Below are positions 1 to 11,440 of a DNA stretch of 64,000 bases, piece after piece. Under the pieces are notes generated by a model. It saw only the letters and a list, made by a program, of their open reading frames with translations. It searched no databases and was not told the origin of the DNA. The DNA lies in contig BDSL01000022.1 of assembly GCA_003116995.1 (NCBI GenBank), positions 620,001 to 684,000 of the forward strand. Reading direction: 5' to 3'. Positions within the stretch are counted from its first letter, which is position 1; every line of letters starts with the position of its first letter. The DNA comes from Yamagishiella unicocca. Its lineage: Eukaryota > Chlorophyta > Chlorophyceae > Chlamydomonadales > Volvocaceae. The translations under genes were made by a program, and so were the position numbers.

Positions 1-509
1 TGTGGCACACGCCGTGGCCGCCACCTCTCAACTTGCTTCACGGTTCGCGTAGCAGCCGCCGCACTAATGCATAATGCCGCAGCCGTAGCCTCCATGGTCC
101 TAGTCGGCATCACTTTTTTTGTGTATATACGCTCACTTACGGTAACTACGGCGGCCACAGCTCACCTCGCCGCACACTCGCACTGTTGCATACACGCTAG
201 GAAGGTATCAACCATGAAGCGCCACGGTCGCTCGCCGTGTGCGGCATATGCCATGCTGCCCACACCGTACTTGCTGGGCGCACAAGATACCCGACACCGT
301 CACAGTCGTGCTCCCGGCTCACGTCCCGACAACCGAGTTCCGTAATCACCACTCGCGACCACCAACCCCCAGTCCCCACCCCGTCATCCTCCCCTCAGCC
401 AAGGACACGTCCACGTCATGATTACCCGCCCATGGCGTGCTGGGTGGGCACCTCAAACTGGAGTCCCCCATTTGGAGTACCCCATTCCCGCCGCGTCGTA
501 CTCGGCTTT
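1..509. other. Spacer at the left edge, downstream of the Nudix gene
   Basis: No coding segment with splice support is seen here. The short open frames on both strands overlap each other and lack G/C-biased third positions. The right part is probably the 3' untranslated region of the Nudix gene, which ends at 510 on the minus strand. No TGTAA signal (TTACA on this strand) was found in it. Confidence 0.4.
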
Positions 510-2000
510 TCAGTTGGTGGATTCAAAGAAGCCCAACAGCTGGATCTCCTCGCGGAACCAGACCGTAAAGTCTTGCGGCCGCGCCGCCATGTCGCGCCGC
601 AGCTGCGCCAGCGGCACCCACTTGCACTCGCTCACCTCCTATGGGGGGAGCCAATTGCGAACGGCAGGAGCTGGGTGGTTGGCTGGAGGACCCACTCTGG
701 CCGGCGGGCGGGAGAGCTGGACTGGCTCGCTGGCGGCCGCTTGATCGAGGTACTAGCGGCAGAGGAGCACGGCCCGGCAGGGAGGCGCTAAGCGGCGCTG
801 TACGGCATCACATACGACGCTAACCCTGCATTTGCAGCTGCCAGGCAGCGATGCTGCGCCCGTACGCCCTAGAGCGCCGGCTGTGGCCCCGCCACAAGCC
901 ACCCCCCGGCGCCGTCCCTCCGAGCGCGCCGTCCCGACCACTGCCGTACCACCCACGGAGCGCCAGCCGGGTCATACGGACCTGCTGGTTGAAGGCGATA
1001 GGGCCCTCGTAGCCGTCCAGCCGGTACGCCTCCACGAACTCGAAGTCCTGCGGCGGGGGAGCCCGAGCGCTCAGAGGCGATCACATCGGCTGCGGCGGCA
1101 ACCGGGCGCTTGCTGGGGCCCCGCACCCCTGAATCCATCTCCCCGGTCAGGGGGATGGCGACTCCTGGTGCACGGACATTGCGTGCCTCCAGGTGGCCCC
1201 AAGGCACGCCAGGACACGAGGCGGACAGGAAGCAGGTGGGAGGGGTGCGACAGCATATGGCCCACATGCCGGACATGAGGCGGGCAGGACACGAGGCGGG
1301 CAGGAAGCAGGGGTCGCGAAGGGGTATAAGCTTCGTGTCGAGGAGGAGCCTCACCGACCGGGCGGCTCCTAGAGGACGTTGCGGGGCGGGCGGAGCTTCT
1401 ACAGGGCGAGCAGCGGCCTCGGAGTCAGTCCCGCGGCCCCCTGGATGAGGATGGCCTTTTCCAACTGTCCATCCCATCTCCCTGGTTTCCAAATTCGCCC
1501 AACAGCACCGCCACAGCTCTCACTCCATTTTTGCCACCGCCAAACCGCGAATGGCGGTTAGCAGCTCCCGCCTCCAGCCCACCCAAGCGCACCTTGATGC
1601 CCCTCTCCGGTACGAGCAGCCGGCGTTGGTGCATGGGCGCGAGGGGTCCTTGTAGCGCTGCCAGCTGCCCCGGGCTGAGTGATACGCCAAGCTCCTCCGC
1701 GAGCCCCCGAGCCACTCCCGCGCGGAAAGACTCGCCGGGGGATAGGTGCTCCGCAACGCTCAGGTCCCACTCACCAGGCGCTACCTTCTTGTCAAGTGAG
1801 CGGCGTTGTATCAGTAGTTCGCCGCGGGCATTGAAGAGGTACGCATACACGGCGCGATGCCAGATGCCCTGCGCGTGACATACTGCGCGCAGCTCTTGCC
1901 CGAGCGGCGTGCCATCTTCGTTGTAGGTATCGAATATTTCACCTTCAGCCTCGGCAGCAACACCCGCGTCGCGTGACTTGAGGAGCGCCAGTTCGGCCAT
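510..2000 (-). CDS. Nudix hydrolase, three exons
   Basis: Exons 2000-1593, 1047-982 and 638-510 give a 200-residue protein; all junctions are phase 0 GT-AG. The start is the ATG at 2000. Residues 20-33 (EIFDTYNEDGTPLG) and 45-67 form the N-terminal strand region typical of isopentenyl-diphosphate-isomerase-like Nudix proteins. The Nudix helix lies at about residues 84-106 and ends RGLAEELGV, so the metal-binding EE pair is kept while the usual RE reads RG. I recall RG from this subfamily as well, so it need not mean inactivation. Exon 2 reads DFEFVEAYRLDGYEG and exon 3 begins EVSECKWVPL, matching the family's C-terminal half. The family hydrolyses nucleoside diphosphates linked to another moiety; the substrate here cannot be read from the sequence. 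No clear transit peptide is seen, so a cytosolic location is plausible. Confidence 0.88.
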
Positions 2001-2954
2001 CGCCACCGAACGTGCTAAGTCGCGACACCACAGGATAGGTTTAACCCTAACGCGAATGTGATTTAGTCAAGCTTGCAATTCCTTGGCCTGGATAGGGTAG
2101 TTGCGGGAAATTATGTAAGGCCGCAAACAGCTTCACGATAGGAATTGCGGTAGCTTCTGATATCATAGTATATTGCGGAAGTGTCTTTGGACTTGCTATG
2201 AAAGTTGGATAACTACAGGTGACCCACCGGGTCAAAGTGGCGTACTTTGACAAGTCGAAGCAATTAGTTACGCGCCATCCCCAGCCCAATACCTGCATCC
2301 ACGACAGCTGCGACGTTGCCATGCTGCTGCCGCATGCCATGGCACACCAAAACTACTAACACCGGGGCGCGCGCAACGCATAGACGTGCCCAGCAGGCTT
2401 AACCTAGAGTTACCCGCAACAACTTTGTCAACGAACAGCTCTCAACAAGACGCCCGAGGCACAGATTGGCCGAGTACTTCTAAGGATGTCCAGCGTATCA
2501 ACATTGAACCACGTGGTCGTTGCGTGGGGCTCGCCGCTGGCGACATTCCCTCAATGCTTCGCACACCCAATTAAGGCACCAATGCTTGCGCTTCGCACAC
2601 CCAATCAAAACACCAATGCAGCAAGCAGTACTATTGTCCCGTTTCAATAGGGACCCGAGGAAACTGAGCTAATCGCAGCGCCTTTTCATGCCGTCAGGTG
2701 GGACCCAAAAAATAAATGAATATAGCGTGCTGTGCACACGGGTCGGTCAGTGTGGCATGAATAGCGCACAGTGATGCGGTTGGCCTGCGGTTGCCTGCTC
2801 TGCAACTGCAACTACCTAGCTAACCCTGCGTGGGGACTGTCTGTTTGGTTGCCAGTCCCAGCAGGAGAGGATGCTGCCCAAGCGGGATAGGCAGAGCCCC
2901 TTGTACGGGCCGAGAGTGTATACTGCGCGACATGAGTAAGCCCCCATCACCACC
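2001..2954. other. Spacer between the Nudix gene and the 318-residue gene
   Basis: About 950 bases of mixed composition. It should hold the Nudix promoter (right of 2000) and the 3' untranslated region of the next minus-strand gene. A near-duplicate pair, CTTCGCACACCCAAT, occurs at 2556-2570 and 2590-2604. No supported gene. Confidence 0.4.
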
Positions 2955-3988
2955 TCATTCTATCGAGGGTTGCACCTCGGAGCCCCACTCATCATCTCCC
3001 CACAATGCACCGGCGATCACCAATCCCATCAGCCGATCTATATCTGCAGCAAGCGAGCAAGCTGGCGTAGTGGCCTCACGCACGTCGTTCTCCGTTTTGT
3101 GTGCGGGAGCCTTTCGAGACAGGACCGACAGTGGCGCTAAACCCGATATCACGTCCACATCAGCTGCTCGGGCCTTGTTACTGCAGTGGAGGGTAGGACT
3201 TGTGGGGTTTCCCCCAGCCTCCGTGCTGCCTGGATTAGCGTGGCATGATGGAGGTGCGTTTGCCACGCAAGGTGCAGGGATGGAGGTACCGTCTGACAGT
3301 GGCCGCAGGTCAGCCGTGTCGTCGTCGGCGAGGCCCCAAGAGCCCTCCAGGGCCTCCAGCGCGTTGGCACCTTCACTGCTCCCCTCGCTGCAGCTACAGC
3401 TGAGGTTGTTCCATGGGTCTCCCCAGCAGCTACTGATACTGCAACACCCGCTGGCGGAATCAGCACTGTCGAGAACATTGTTCTGGTCCAAGCGGTTGAG
3501 CGCGGGAGACGCTTGAAAGTCAAAAACACCGTCCTGGCGCGAAGAGATCCCAGTACCTTCTTCGCCCAAATAGCTTTCGCGTGAAAAAAGCGTTGCAGGC
3601 CCGGGGCAGGGCTTTACTAGTTGCCGCGCAGGCGCGCAGAATTGTACCTCTGAAAAAGGCATGGCAGTCGGATAAGCCTGCAACCAGGAAAGAGGTAGAG
3701 TTTAGTACTAAGTGTGTAACAAAGATTGTGGTCATTTAGGCATGCAATACTCACCGACGAACAGCCGGGCCCTTCTCCGGCTTTGACCGTAGCCCACGAG
3801 CAGTCGACCGTCGAACCAGCAAAGACTTCACTGGATAAGGCCGTCCAATAAGCACCCGGGCTGCACACATCGATGATAACGTGTGCGTCGGCGTTGTTTA
3901 AGTCGACACTGACGGAGGACATGCACATCTTGCGGAGCCAATCGAGCATAACGTAACAGCTCTTAGAATCTGGGAACATGGATAGCAT
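2955..3988 (-). CDS. Unrecognised protein, two exons
   Basis: Exon 1 is 3988-3755 (78 codons) and exon 2 is 3677-2955 (241 codons with stop); the GT-AG junction is phase 0 and the product is 318 residues. An in-frame TAA upstream of the ATG at 3988 supports this start. The first 78 residues look folded (DNADAHVIIDVCSPGAYW-like segment near residues 32-49), while the rest is rich in Ser, Ala, Gly and acidic residues and probably disordered. No catalytic motif, signal peptide or membrane segment is visible. It lies in tandem with another unknown minus-strand gene at 5405-6874, but the two are not obviously homologous. The intron donor GTGAGT and the pyrimidine-rich acceptor support the model; function is unknown. 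Confidence 0.55.
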
Positions 3989-5404
3989 GGCTACTTCCAG
4001 ACCAAGTCTGCCGTCTGCGTGACTGGCTTAAGGAATAAGGCTGGAAGTCTGGCAGTTGTATACTGGACTTGGATAACCTACAGCGATACTGTACCACGCA
4101 GAAACCAAATAATATTGTATCTAACTTTGAATGTGTAACTTAAGCCACATCATAATCGAAGAGTAGATTAATGTGTGCAAGACCTTTTGACTGCGGTCAA
4201 AGGGGGCGGATACGGGCAACTGTCAACCACCCCAACCCGTTGCTGGGATCTTGGGAAACCCGAGCAACAAATCAAAACTCCGACTCAGTAAAATGTTCAT
4301 TGCTGCAAAGGTTCATACCGTTGTATGTGTGCTTGGCTTTGCTGAAGCCATGGGAGAGATTCCAGCCGGTTCTCACGTGCGCAGCTTACATCCGATACGG
4401 GCTGCATTTTCATCACGGGGACAGTGGGGATCATCAACCAGCGTGCAACGTCCAGAGATAAAGGAGGCCACAACAGAATCCCCGAACTAAAGGCATATCA
4501 GCCCTCGCATCGTACCTCGGGCACCAAACACAAGCTGCCGCCATCATCCAGCACCTCACAACTTCGTTATTGTTCGTATGGCACGGTGCGCCATAAGCTT
4601 GATCGACTCCAAACACGGCAGCAACAGACTCTCAGTAAAATAACGGCAAATTAACGGCTTCTGATTGTAACGAATGAAATCGTTTCACCACTGTACATCA
4701 GAATGGCGTTCTGATAATCTTGACGTGCTAACAGTCGGTACTACCATAAACTTCTTCATGAGTTGCTGTGGCATCTTTGGGCACGTAACTAAGGCTTCCA
4801 TAAGAGAGAAGAACTTAATATTCCTGCCATGAATACGCTCCTATATGCCCATGCAAATATGCCGCCCCTTCCTAACTAGTTCACTTCTGGTTGCCAAACA
4901 TAACCGGTACTACGCACACTCCAATAGCCAGCTACCTGCTCCGACACGACGATCCATGATGCCCCGTGACCAGGCAAATCAAACGTAAGCGTAATGCTAG
5001 GCCGGTAGGATGCTCAAGGGCATCCCCGCGCTTGGTGGTTATGGTTTTGAGGCAAATCAGATGATGGTAGACTATAGTCACACTGTCGATTGACAAAATG
5101 AGAAGTGTCACAAAAGGAACATTGTAAAGGTCTGAAAGGCACAGACGGCTTGATAGCATGGACGGAAAAGTAATTGCATCACAGCCTTGACAGCACGGCA
5201 CGCCATCCTGCACCTCAATCCAGTTGCCATAGCACCCTGCTGCTGCAGGCCTGATGCCTGTCTGAGTGTTGTGGAGCGGCTCATGGCATGATTGCTCTTC
5301 ACCCCAGCACACAATCAATGCATGGAACAACTTCCCCAAAGCCGTAACCCGTTCGCCGCGCTGCTCGAAACATACCCCGCGAAACGTATACACACCAGTA
5401 GTGC
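3989..5404. other. Spacer, partly 3' untranslated region of the 489-residue gene
   Basis: A minus-strand frame runs from 5408 to 4932 but begins at the stop of the upstream gene and is rich in Cys, Ile and Leu without biased codon use, so it is read as untranslated sequence. A minus-strand TGTAA signal (TTACA at 4385-4389) would give a long untranslated region of about 1 kb. The promoter of the 318-residue gene should lie just right of 3988. Confidence 0.35.
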
Positions 5405-6874
5405 TCAAGCAGCGTCCTCGACGCCCCAGAGAGCCTCACCCACAACCCGATTCAGCATGACCCCCAGGTCAGGCTCTAGCCACTGGGGGCACATGCACGC
5501 CGTGGGACTGGCCCCGGCAGCTGTGCAGGCAGACGAGAGCACATCACCCTGGGCATCGCCACCGCTGCTGCTGGCGCCAGGACACCGCAGAGGCGAAAGG
5601 GGCTGCGACAGGGGAACACCTGAACACCGGCTTTGAGGGCGTCCCGACAGCTCGCCGTTGGCCTCGTCTACGCTAGCGTAGCCCGATGAGGTTACTGGTG
5701 CTGCACCCGCTGCTGCTAAGGAAGCCGCAGCAGCCGCATAAGCAGTCCAGTCTACAAGCATGGACCCCAAGCGTGGCAGTAAGCCGTCCATCTGCGACAC
5801 CGGGGCCGAGGGTAAACCAGCAAGCCGCTGGGCCACAGTCTCCAGGCTGCTGCTTATCCTGCTCCGCACAGCCGCCGCCGTGTGGGGGTCAGCGGTCGCT
5901 TCTGCTGCCTCATGCAGGAGCACCACGGCCGCCTGCTGCGCTTCGCAAAGGAGCTCCACGTCGGCGTCCCCGCGGCACAAATCGCTGCAGATCTCGTCAC
6001 TGTCGCCATTGCTGCAGGTGCTGCTGCCCCCCGGAGAGCAGCAGAAGGACTCGCCATCCTCACCTGCTTTCTCCGCACTGCAGCTGTCGATGTCGCCAGT
6101 ACCCACTACGGCTGGTCCCCGAAGGACTGCAGCCAGGTCCGGCACAGCGGCGCGACTGGAAACCGCTGGGGGCCGCGGCCGCGGCAGATCGGCTGGCGGT
6201 CGGAAGTGCGGCCTAATGCCGAAGAAGTGATAGTTGTACGCAATTGCGCACCGCCGGTATGCCATCAGGTGCTCATAGCTTGTGAAAAAGAAGCCTTGTA
6301 GCCAAAACCCCGTGTTGCGGTTGTAGGACATGTACGGATATGACGGCTGGACAGCGTCCGTCTCAGGCGATACGCCCCACGTGGGCGCAGTTGCCGTGTT
6401 GACAGCGGCCGCTCTGGGGAGGCAGCTGGAACTCTCCGCAACCGGGGCGGCGAAGACGGGCGCTGCGACTGGTACCAGGAACACGGGCGGAGATGGGGAC
6501 TGATACAGCTGCTGCTGCTGAAGCAGCATGCTGTTGTCGAGACCGAATGGCATATCGTTGACGCTGGTGACTGGAACTTTAGGATCAAGAAACTCCGGAG
6601 CCGACCAGGTGAAATCGCCGCTCCAGTGGGGTCCCTCGCGAATGTAATCGCTGTTATGCGCGTTGCCCGACGTGCAGACACCGGCAGCTGTAGAGGTGGC
6701 GATATCCAATGGGTTCTTGGAAAAAGCTGTAAAGGATAGGGTGTCAATGTCCTCCGCCAGCCAGTTCCCGGAAATCAGCTGATTAGGGTCTGAAGGCAAT
6801 GCGTCAGTGTTTCCCTCCGACGCCAGCACGGAAGCTAGATTGGTAGTGCTTACAGGAAGAGGCTCCACGGGCAT
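5405..6874 (-). CDS. Unrecognised 489-residue protein, single exon
   Basis: One uninterrupted frame begins at the ATG at 6874, with an in-frame TGA about 60 bases upstream, so the start is well supported. The middle of the protein (about residues 180-225) carries an aromatic-rich, probably folded segment including NTGFWLQGFFFTSYEHLMAY and YNYHFFGIRPHFRPP. The flanks are low complexity: Ser/Thr/Ala-rich at the N-terminus, and Cys/Ser/Asp-rich then Ala-rich towards the C-terminus. No enzyme motif, signal peptide or membrane helix is seen. Biased codon use across the frame supports it being a real gene. It may be a regulatory or scaffold protein, but nothing in the sequence proves a role. Confidence 0.6.
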   Translation of the reverse strand: MPVEPLPVSTTNLASVLASEGNTDALPSDPNQLISGNWLAEDIDTLSFTAFSKNPLDIATSTAAGVCTSGNAHNSDYIREGPHWSGDFTWSAPEFLDPKVPVTSVNDMPFGLDNSMLLQQQQLYQSPSPPVFLVPVAAPVFAAPVAESSSCLPRAAAVNTATAPTWGVSPETDAVQPSYPYMSYNRNTGFWLQGFFFTSYEHLMAYRRCAIAYNYHFFGIRPHFRPPADLPRPRPPAVSSRAAVPDLAAVLRGPAVVGTGDIDSCSAEKAGEDGESFCCSPGGSSTCSNGDSDEICSDLCRGDADVELLCEAQQAAVVLLHEAAEATADPHTAAAVRSRISSSLETVAQRLAGLPSAPVSQMDGLLPRLGSMLVDWTAYAAAAASLAAAGAAPVTSSGYASVDEANGELSGRPQSRCSGVPLSQPLSPLRCPGASSSGGDAQGDVLSSACTAAGASPTACMCPQWLEPDLGVMLNRVVGEALWGVEDAA

Positions 6875-9756
6875 GGGGAGCCCGCCTTGATGGCAATCGG
6901 CAGATGAGTTGATGCAGCGAGTTCACACCAATTGCAGCCTGTGCCGAAAGAGGCAAATCCAAGAGGGCCGACATCAAAAGAAAATTACCGCGATACATTG
7001 TTTGCGATCGTAACCGAAATCAAGGGACCTCCGATAAGGCCACGGGCGTGGACCCTAACATAGTACTGTTTGCAACGCAACGTCACGAGGGAGAAACAAG
7101 CAAGTAAGAGCACCAAGCAAGTCGGAAGGGCGCGGATAGAAATCCAAGGCATTATTGCCCCGGGCTTTGCTGCTATCAGCGTGTGGTGAATAAACCGGGC
7201 TGTTCATTGGGGATGAGACTGTTCCGCGCGATATTGTCAATTGATTGGCCGTTTGGTATAAGGTATAATCCTTTAATGATCCATGAGGGGTACAGTTCTT
7301 GCCCATAAGATTTGCAACTGGGTTGGTGTTTGGTGTACTCCAGCTACCGGTACGCTGAAATCCCCGGACCTAGGTAGGGTCGTGGGGTCCTCGGTTTCAG
7401 TTTGTGCACTGCAGACCCCGTTCCTTTCATTACAGTCTTCCCCATCTAAAACACGCATCTGGGTATCTCCCCTCGCCCAGACAATGCCCATTATAATGGC
7501 GCTATCTTGCTACACGGCATAACATGCTCACAGCAGTCTGAAGATAACATACTGAGCGAAAGCTTTTCGCAAACACTATTTGTGGCGTAGGAAAGTGCGG
7601 AATAACGCCATATCTTGAGCTACATGCTTGCGGCTTTAAGATACAAGCCTACCATCCACCAAACAACAAAATGACGGTTTTGGCACCGTGCGCTTTCTCT
7701 GTGACGTGCCGATGGCTGGCGTTGGAAAAGCATCCAGGAAAAACATCACCTCACAGCGCTTTTCCGTAAAGCCACCTATTATTCCATCCTAAGTTACTGT
7801 TAAGAACGGCAAAAGCATGTATTGTCTGCGGCGATGCCTGGTACGCGGCGCAGGCAAGAGAGTAGAAAAGTTGTTGAGCCGAAGCCTGGCACGCATCAGC
7901 ACCTACCTTGGTGCACGCAACAAATTCTTGTGTACACAGTGCTGTCTTGGAGAGGGCTAGCGTATGTGGCGACAGGCTCACCAGTCGTCGAACTCGAAAG
8001 CCCTTGAATGCGCTAAAAGTGCAGATACCTGGACAAATTTGAGGTCCAGATTAAATAAGCCTTGATTATCCTCGATGGATCGACCGTCCAAGGCGTAGCG
8101 ACTTCTGCAGCTGCGCTCAGGCCAATTCAATTGAGCTTGGCCGAGTTTGTCAGTGTATCCCCCGTCCTCACCAATCAATCAGTTGACTCCAAGACGGTCC
8201 TTTCTGCGATATGCGCACGTTGACGTGTTTGTCAGGCAAGGCTGTGACGTTCTACACAACCCCTCTGCTGGGCAGAGTAATTGTATGGAACAAGGGGCCA
8301 CAAGTTACAGTATGCGAAGATGTGCACCAGATCTGCAAAGTAAGTGGCCAATTTGACGGATTGGAGGGGGCTATGTGGCAATTGCTACTTTACGACATTG
8401 AAAGGAACTTCATCGGGGACAGCAGCCAGGGTATGCGCCGACACAGCTTTCAATACTTGCGCATTTCAATAATCAAATGAAGTTCAGTTGAACTGTTATG
8501 AGAAGCCACCATGGCCTCGATTGTCCCGTGCTGGCCCGAGGGTCGTACCTCTCCTGGGACTGATGGCCATGACATCAGAAGACGATGATTCATAAAGTAA
8601 GCATTACCTCAGATCACGAGCTGGCGGTGTAGGAAGGTACAGGCAAGTGCATGATCAACCTCCATTCCACTACACCAGAGCGGGCTCAGCTCGATTGGTG
8701 TGTCTTCGGGCCAACTTCACTGAGCAACAAAAAAAATCTCCATCAATTTCGATTTCGGGATCTAAGCCCTGTTCCCTGTTTTACCGTGGGTCATGCATGG
8801 TCCGCGTAGAAGCTATCTCGTCCTATTTCGAGGGGCTCCCACGAGGATCTCTACCGCACTAGGATGAAGTACCCGCGCACACACACTCCAGTTTCGTGTC
8901 ATCAGTTCGCGCTGGGTTCTGCACAACAAGCTACAGGTGCAACCTTACTCGTGATAACTATCATTCGGCAGAGCGAAAGGGTAACTAAAGAAGTGCATTT
9001 GGGCTGGGAGGCCGGGCGAGAAAGGGGTCAGGGAGGGTGGGGGGCCAAGGCAGGTATCAGGAGAGAGGAGAGGCAGCGACCGGTGTTTTGCGAAGTTTTG
9101 CGCAGTGCCATCTCCCACGTCCGGCAGGGTGCGGCCCTCTGTCGTCCCCCTCTAGGTTCATTGCTACCAAAGGATGAGAACCCCGATGACCTGGGCCAAT
9201 GTTGGCCTTCCTCGAAGACAGCGAGGAGTCGCGCACGCCTGCTGTGACACCCCGTTGTGGCTGGCCGCGCCCCTGGAGTATGGGCCAAGGGGGTATGTAC
9301 GGAAAGGGCCACTGGGGGCGACGCCGCCGCCGACTGGTATTATTGCTCGGGATGAAGGCGGCGGGGCCGACAAGGATGCCCGGAACCTTATTCGTTGGTT
9401 GGTTGGTTGGTTGGTTCGCTCCTCGTTGTATTTGTATCGTGCACGGGTGCTTGGGGCGCTGCATGAGGCGCCCCTTGGCGACAGTTTCGTTCGGCGTGAA
9501 CCGGCTGTGCCGTGCTGTGCTGGGACTGATTTTGAGACGTGCGGCGCAACGTTGGGCAGAGTGGCGTGGGGCTGGGTCCGCCGCAGCCACCTCCGCACCT
9601 GCATCGAGGCCACCTGCAGCCCCTGCGGGTGGCTTCGTCCCTTGGAAGGTGAGACATTCACGCATCCTGCACCATTCCTGATGAACGGAAGTACTACTGA
9701 CTCGTACTGGCGACCGGAATGACCACTAATGCTACTCTTCTCGGTTCACTGTAGTA
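6875..9756. other. Long spacer with no supported gene
   Basis: Nearly 2.9 kb lies between the 489-residue gene and the first copy of the dispersed repeat. Several frames of 60-200 codons exist on both strands, the longest around 9057-9665 on the minus strand. They overlap one another in three frames across a TTGG microsatellite and show no domain or splice logic. The promoter of the 489-residue gene should be just right of 6874. Nothing else was recognised. Confidence 0.4.
9394..9416. repeat. TTGG tetranucleotide microsatellite
   Basis: Five to six uninterrupted copies of GGTT. It produces the Asn-Gln-Pro-Thr repeat in minus-strand shadow frames. Confidence 0.9.
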
Positions 9757-10035
9757 GTCTTAACGGTTACAGTGGCCCCAGACTGGAAGGTAGAGCCATC
9801 GGGCGCATCGGCTGATACTGAAAGAGATCCATGAAGGAGAACAAACCAGCCGATCGAGATATGGTAAACCACCAGAAACCCCGACCTCCCCGACCAAGGG
9901 GCCAGAGAACAAACATCAGCACCAAGTACTTGTTACAGTTGGGTTTCAGACCAAAAGATGTAATAGTAACTGTTAGAGTGGGACCCAGACGACAAGGTAG
10001 AGCCATCGGGCGCATTGCCTGACACCTGAAAGGCT
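9757..10035 (+). repeat. Two copies of a dispersed repeat (family A)
   Basis: Copies at about 9757-9834 and 9967-10035 share an ordered set of blocks: a GTTA(C/G)AGTGG start, a CCCAGAC block, GGTAGAGCCATCGGGCGCAT, and a CTGA(C/T)AC-TGAAA end. The same order recurs at 14.5, 15.4, 38.5 and 39.1-39.7 kb, in both orientations. Mobile-element origin is inferred from dispersion and divergence; no coding capacity belongs to the unit itself. Confidence 0.7.
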
Positions 10036-10121
10036 GCTAGCGGCGTTCCTGGCGCCTCTCACAGGCTAATGCAGGGTCGTCACGGCATGCGCCATACCGC
10101 GCTGCAGGCTGGCCGACCTCG

Positions 10122-11125
10122 CTACGAAGTGCTGCCGTGTGGAGGACGAGCTGCGCTGGCAAAGCGATTCGCCGCTGGCACCCAGGCGGGCGAGTGGTAG
10201 CGGCTGGTCAGGACACGGTAGGAGGAGCTGAAGCGGCCGAAGGCGACGTGCATCTTTTGGCTCCAGGGGTAGAGCGCAGCGGTGTCGTCGGTGTGGTCCA
10301 GCAAGGTTTGGTGCCGTACCGCTTGTGCCCGAAGTGCAAGTTGGGAAGCACGAGGTCGATGGACCTGAGTACCCTGCCAAACACGATGCTACCCCGCCAA
10401 CCCACTGACCCGGATTGAGCGTGTTCCTCTGGAGGACCGTACGTACCTACGGGGACCCGAACGGCGGTGCTAAGCCCTAAAGCCGTTTTGGGTGCCTTCA
10501 CGACCACCGCCCGCTTCGTGACTGGCGCCACGGCCTCTGTTGTTCACACAGAGTCAACGTCCGGCAGGTGCCTGGCGCCGGACGCCTCCTCCAGGTGCAG
10601 CAGCAGCTTGATATGTGGCAGCTGTAGCAAGCATGGGTCGTGGCTAGGTCGACCGGCAGCATGCACGAGGGCGCGGCCGAAGACTGCAAGGAAAGAAGGG
10701 AAACGAGTAGCTTAACGTGGTTAAGCTGCGTAGGGACGAAAGGACGAAGGCGTACATGAGGGCGTTGCGGGTGCGGTTGGGGAGGCTGGCGTGGCGGCTG
10801 ATGACGCTCTGCAGCGCTAAGTCCTCGATGATGATGAAGCGTTGCCAGAAGGCCAGGTCTTCCGAGCCGGGACAGGAGTCCCAGAGCACGAAGAAGCGGC
10901 TACAGCCGACTGGCAGTTGCAGCTCGCAGTCCTGCTTGACGCCAGTTTTGTTACCACCACCGCCGCCGCCGCTACACGGCAGCAGAAGTAGCAGACGTGG
11001 ATGGAGGCGCGTAGATGGAGAGCACACGGCTGATGATTGAGGGCATATCGCCTGAGGGCTCCAGCCAGTACCGGTAGCTCCAGCGATAGGTGGAGCCCTT
11101 GGCGGCTGCGGTCAGCGCTGTGCAA
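10122..11125 (-). pseudogene. Decayed or unresolved multi-exon coding sequence of unknown family
   Basis: Several minus-strand pieces have the biased codon use of real exons but cannot be joined in one frame. Piece 1 (about 11125-11000) includes STYRWSYRYWLEPSGDMPS. Piece 2 (about 10950-10720) includes RFFVLWDSCPGSEDLAFWQR and HASLPNRTRNALMYAF. Piece 3 (about 10690-10560) includes PCLLQLPHIKLLLHLEEASG and follows a good pyrimidine-tract acceptor. Piece 4 (about 10380-10122) starts after a possible acceptor, reads SIDLVLPNLHFGHKRYGTK, and then continues sensibly only after a one-base frame change, into ALYPWSQKMHVAFGRFSSSY. That shift and the unmatched phases suggest a relic, but a real gene with missed small exons is possible. 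No family was recognised. Confidence 0.4.
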
Positions 11126-11400
11126 CGCCTTATTTACGGTTCGTGTAACCTGCATCCGATACAGTTTCGGGACAACACTGCTTGCTATACCGGTATACTG
11201 AAGGAATTCGCAATCCGGTAGTGGATACTGCTCGGGATGGAGGGGAGGTGCAGGGAGGTGGGCTCGGGCCATTGGCCGCAGCACCCGGCTGCCCGGCTGG
11301 CGCCTGCTGGCGATTGCGCAGCGCTCAGGCTTGATCTCGCCCTATCTCGAAGTGTGGGGCCAGCGCGCGTGGCACGGCATGGAGACGTGGAGCATGGAGT

Positions 11401-11440
11401 ATGTTGTTGCATGTTGTTGCATGTTGTTGTCGGTTGTTGC
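11401..11440. repeat. 10-bp tandem repeat (ATGTTGTTGC)
   Basis: Two perfect copies followed by two diverged ones. It is a small satellite in non-coding sequence. Confidence 0.85.

Noticed and set aside
4932..5408. 158-codon minus-strand frame
   Set aside because: Starts at the stop of the 489-residue gene, is unbiased in codon use and has no motif; probably untranslated.
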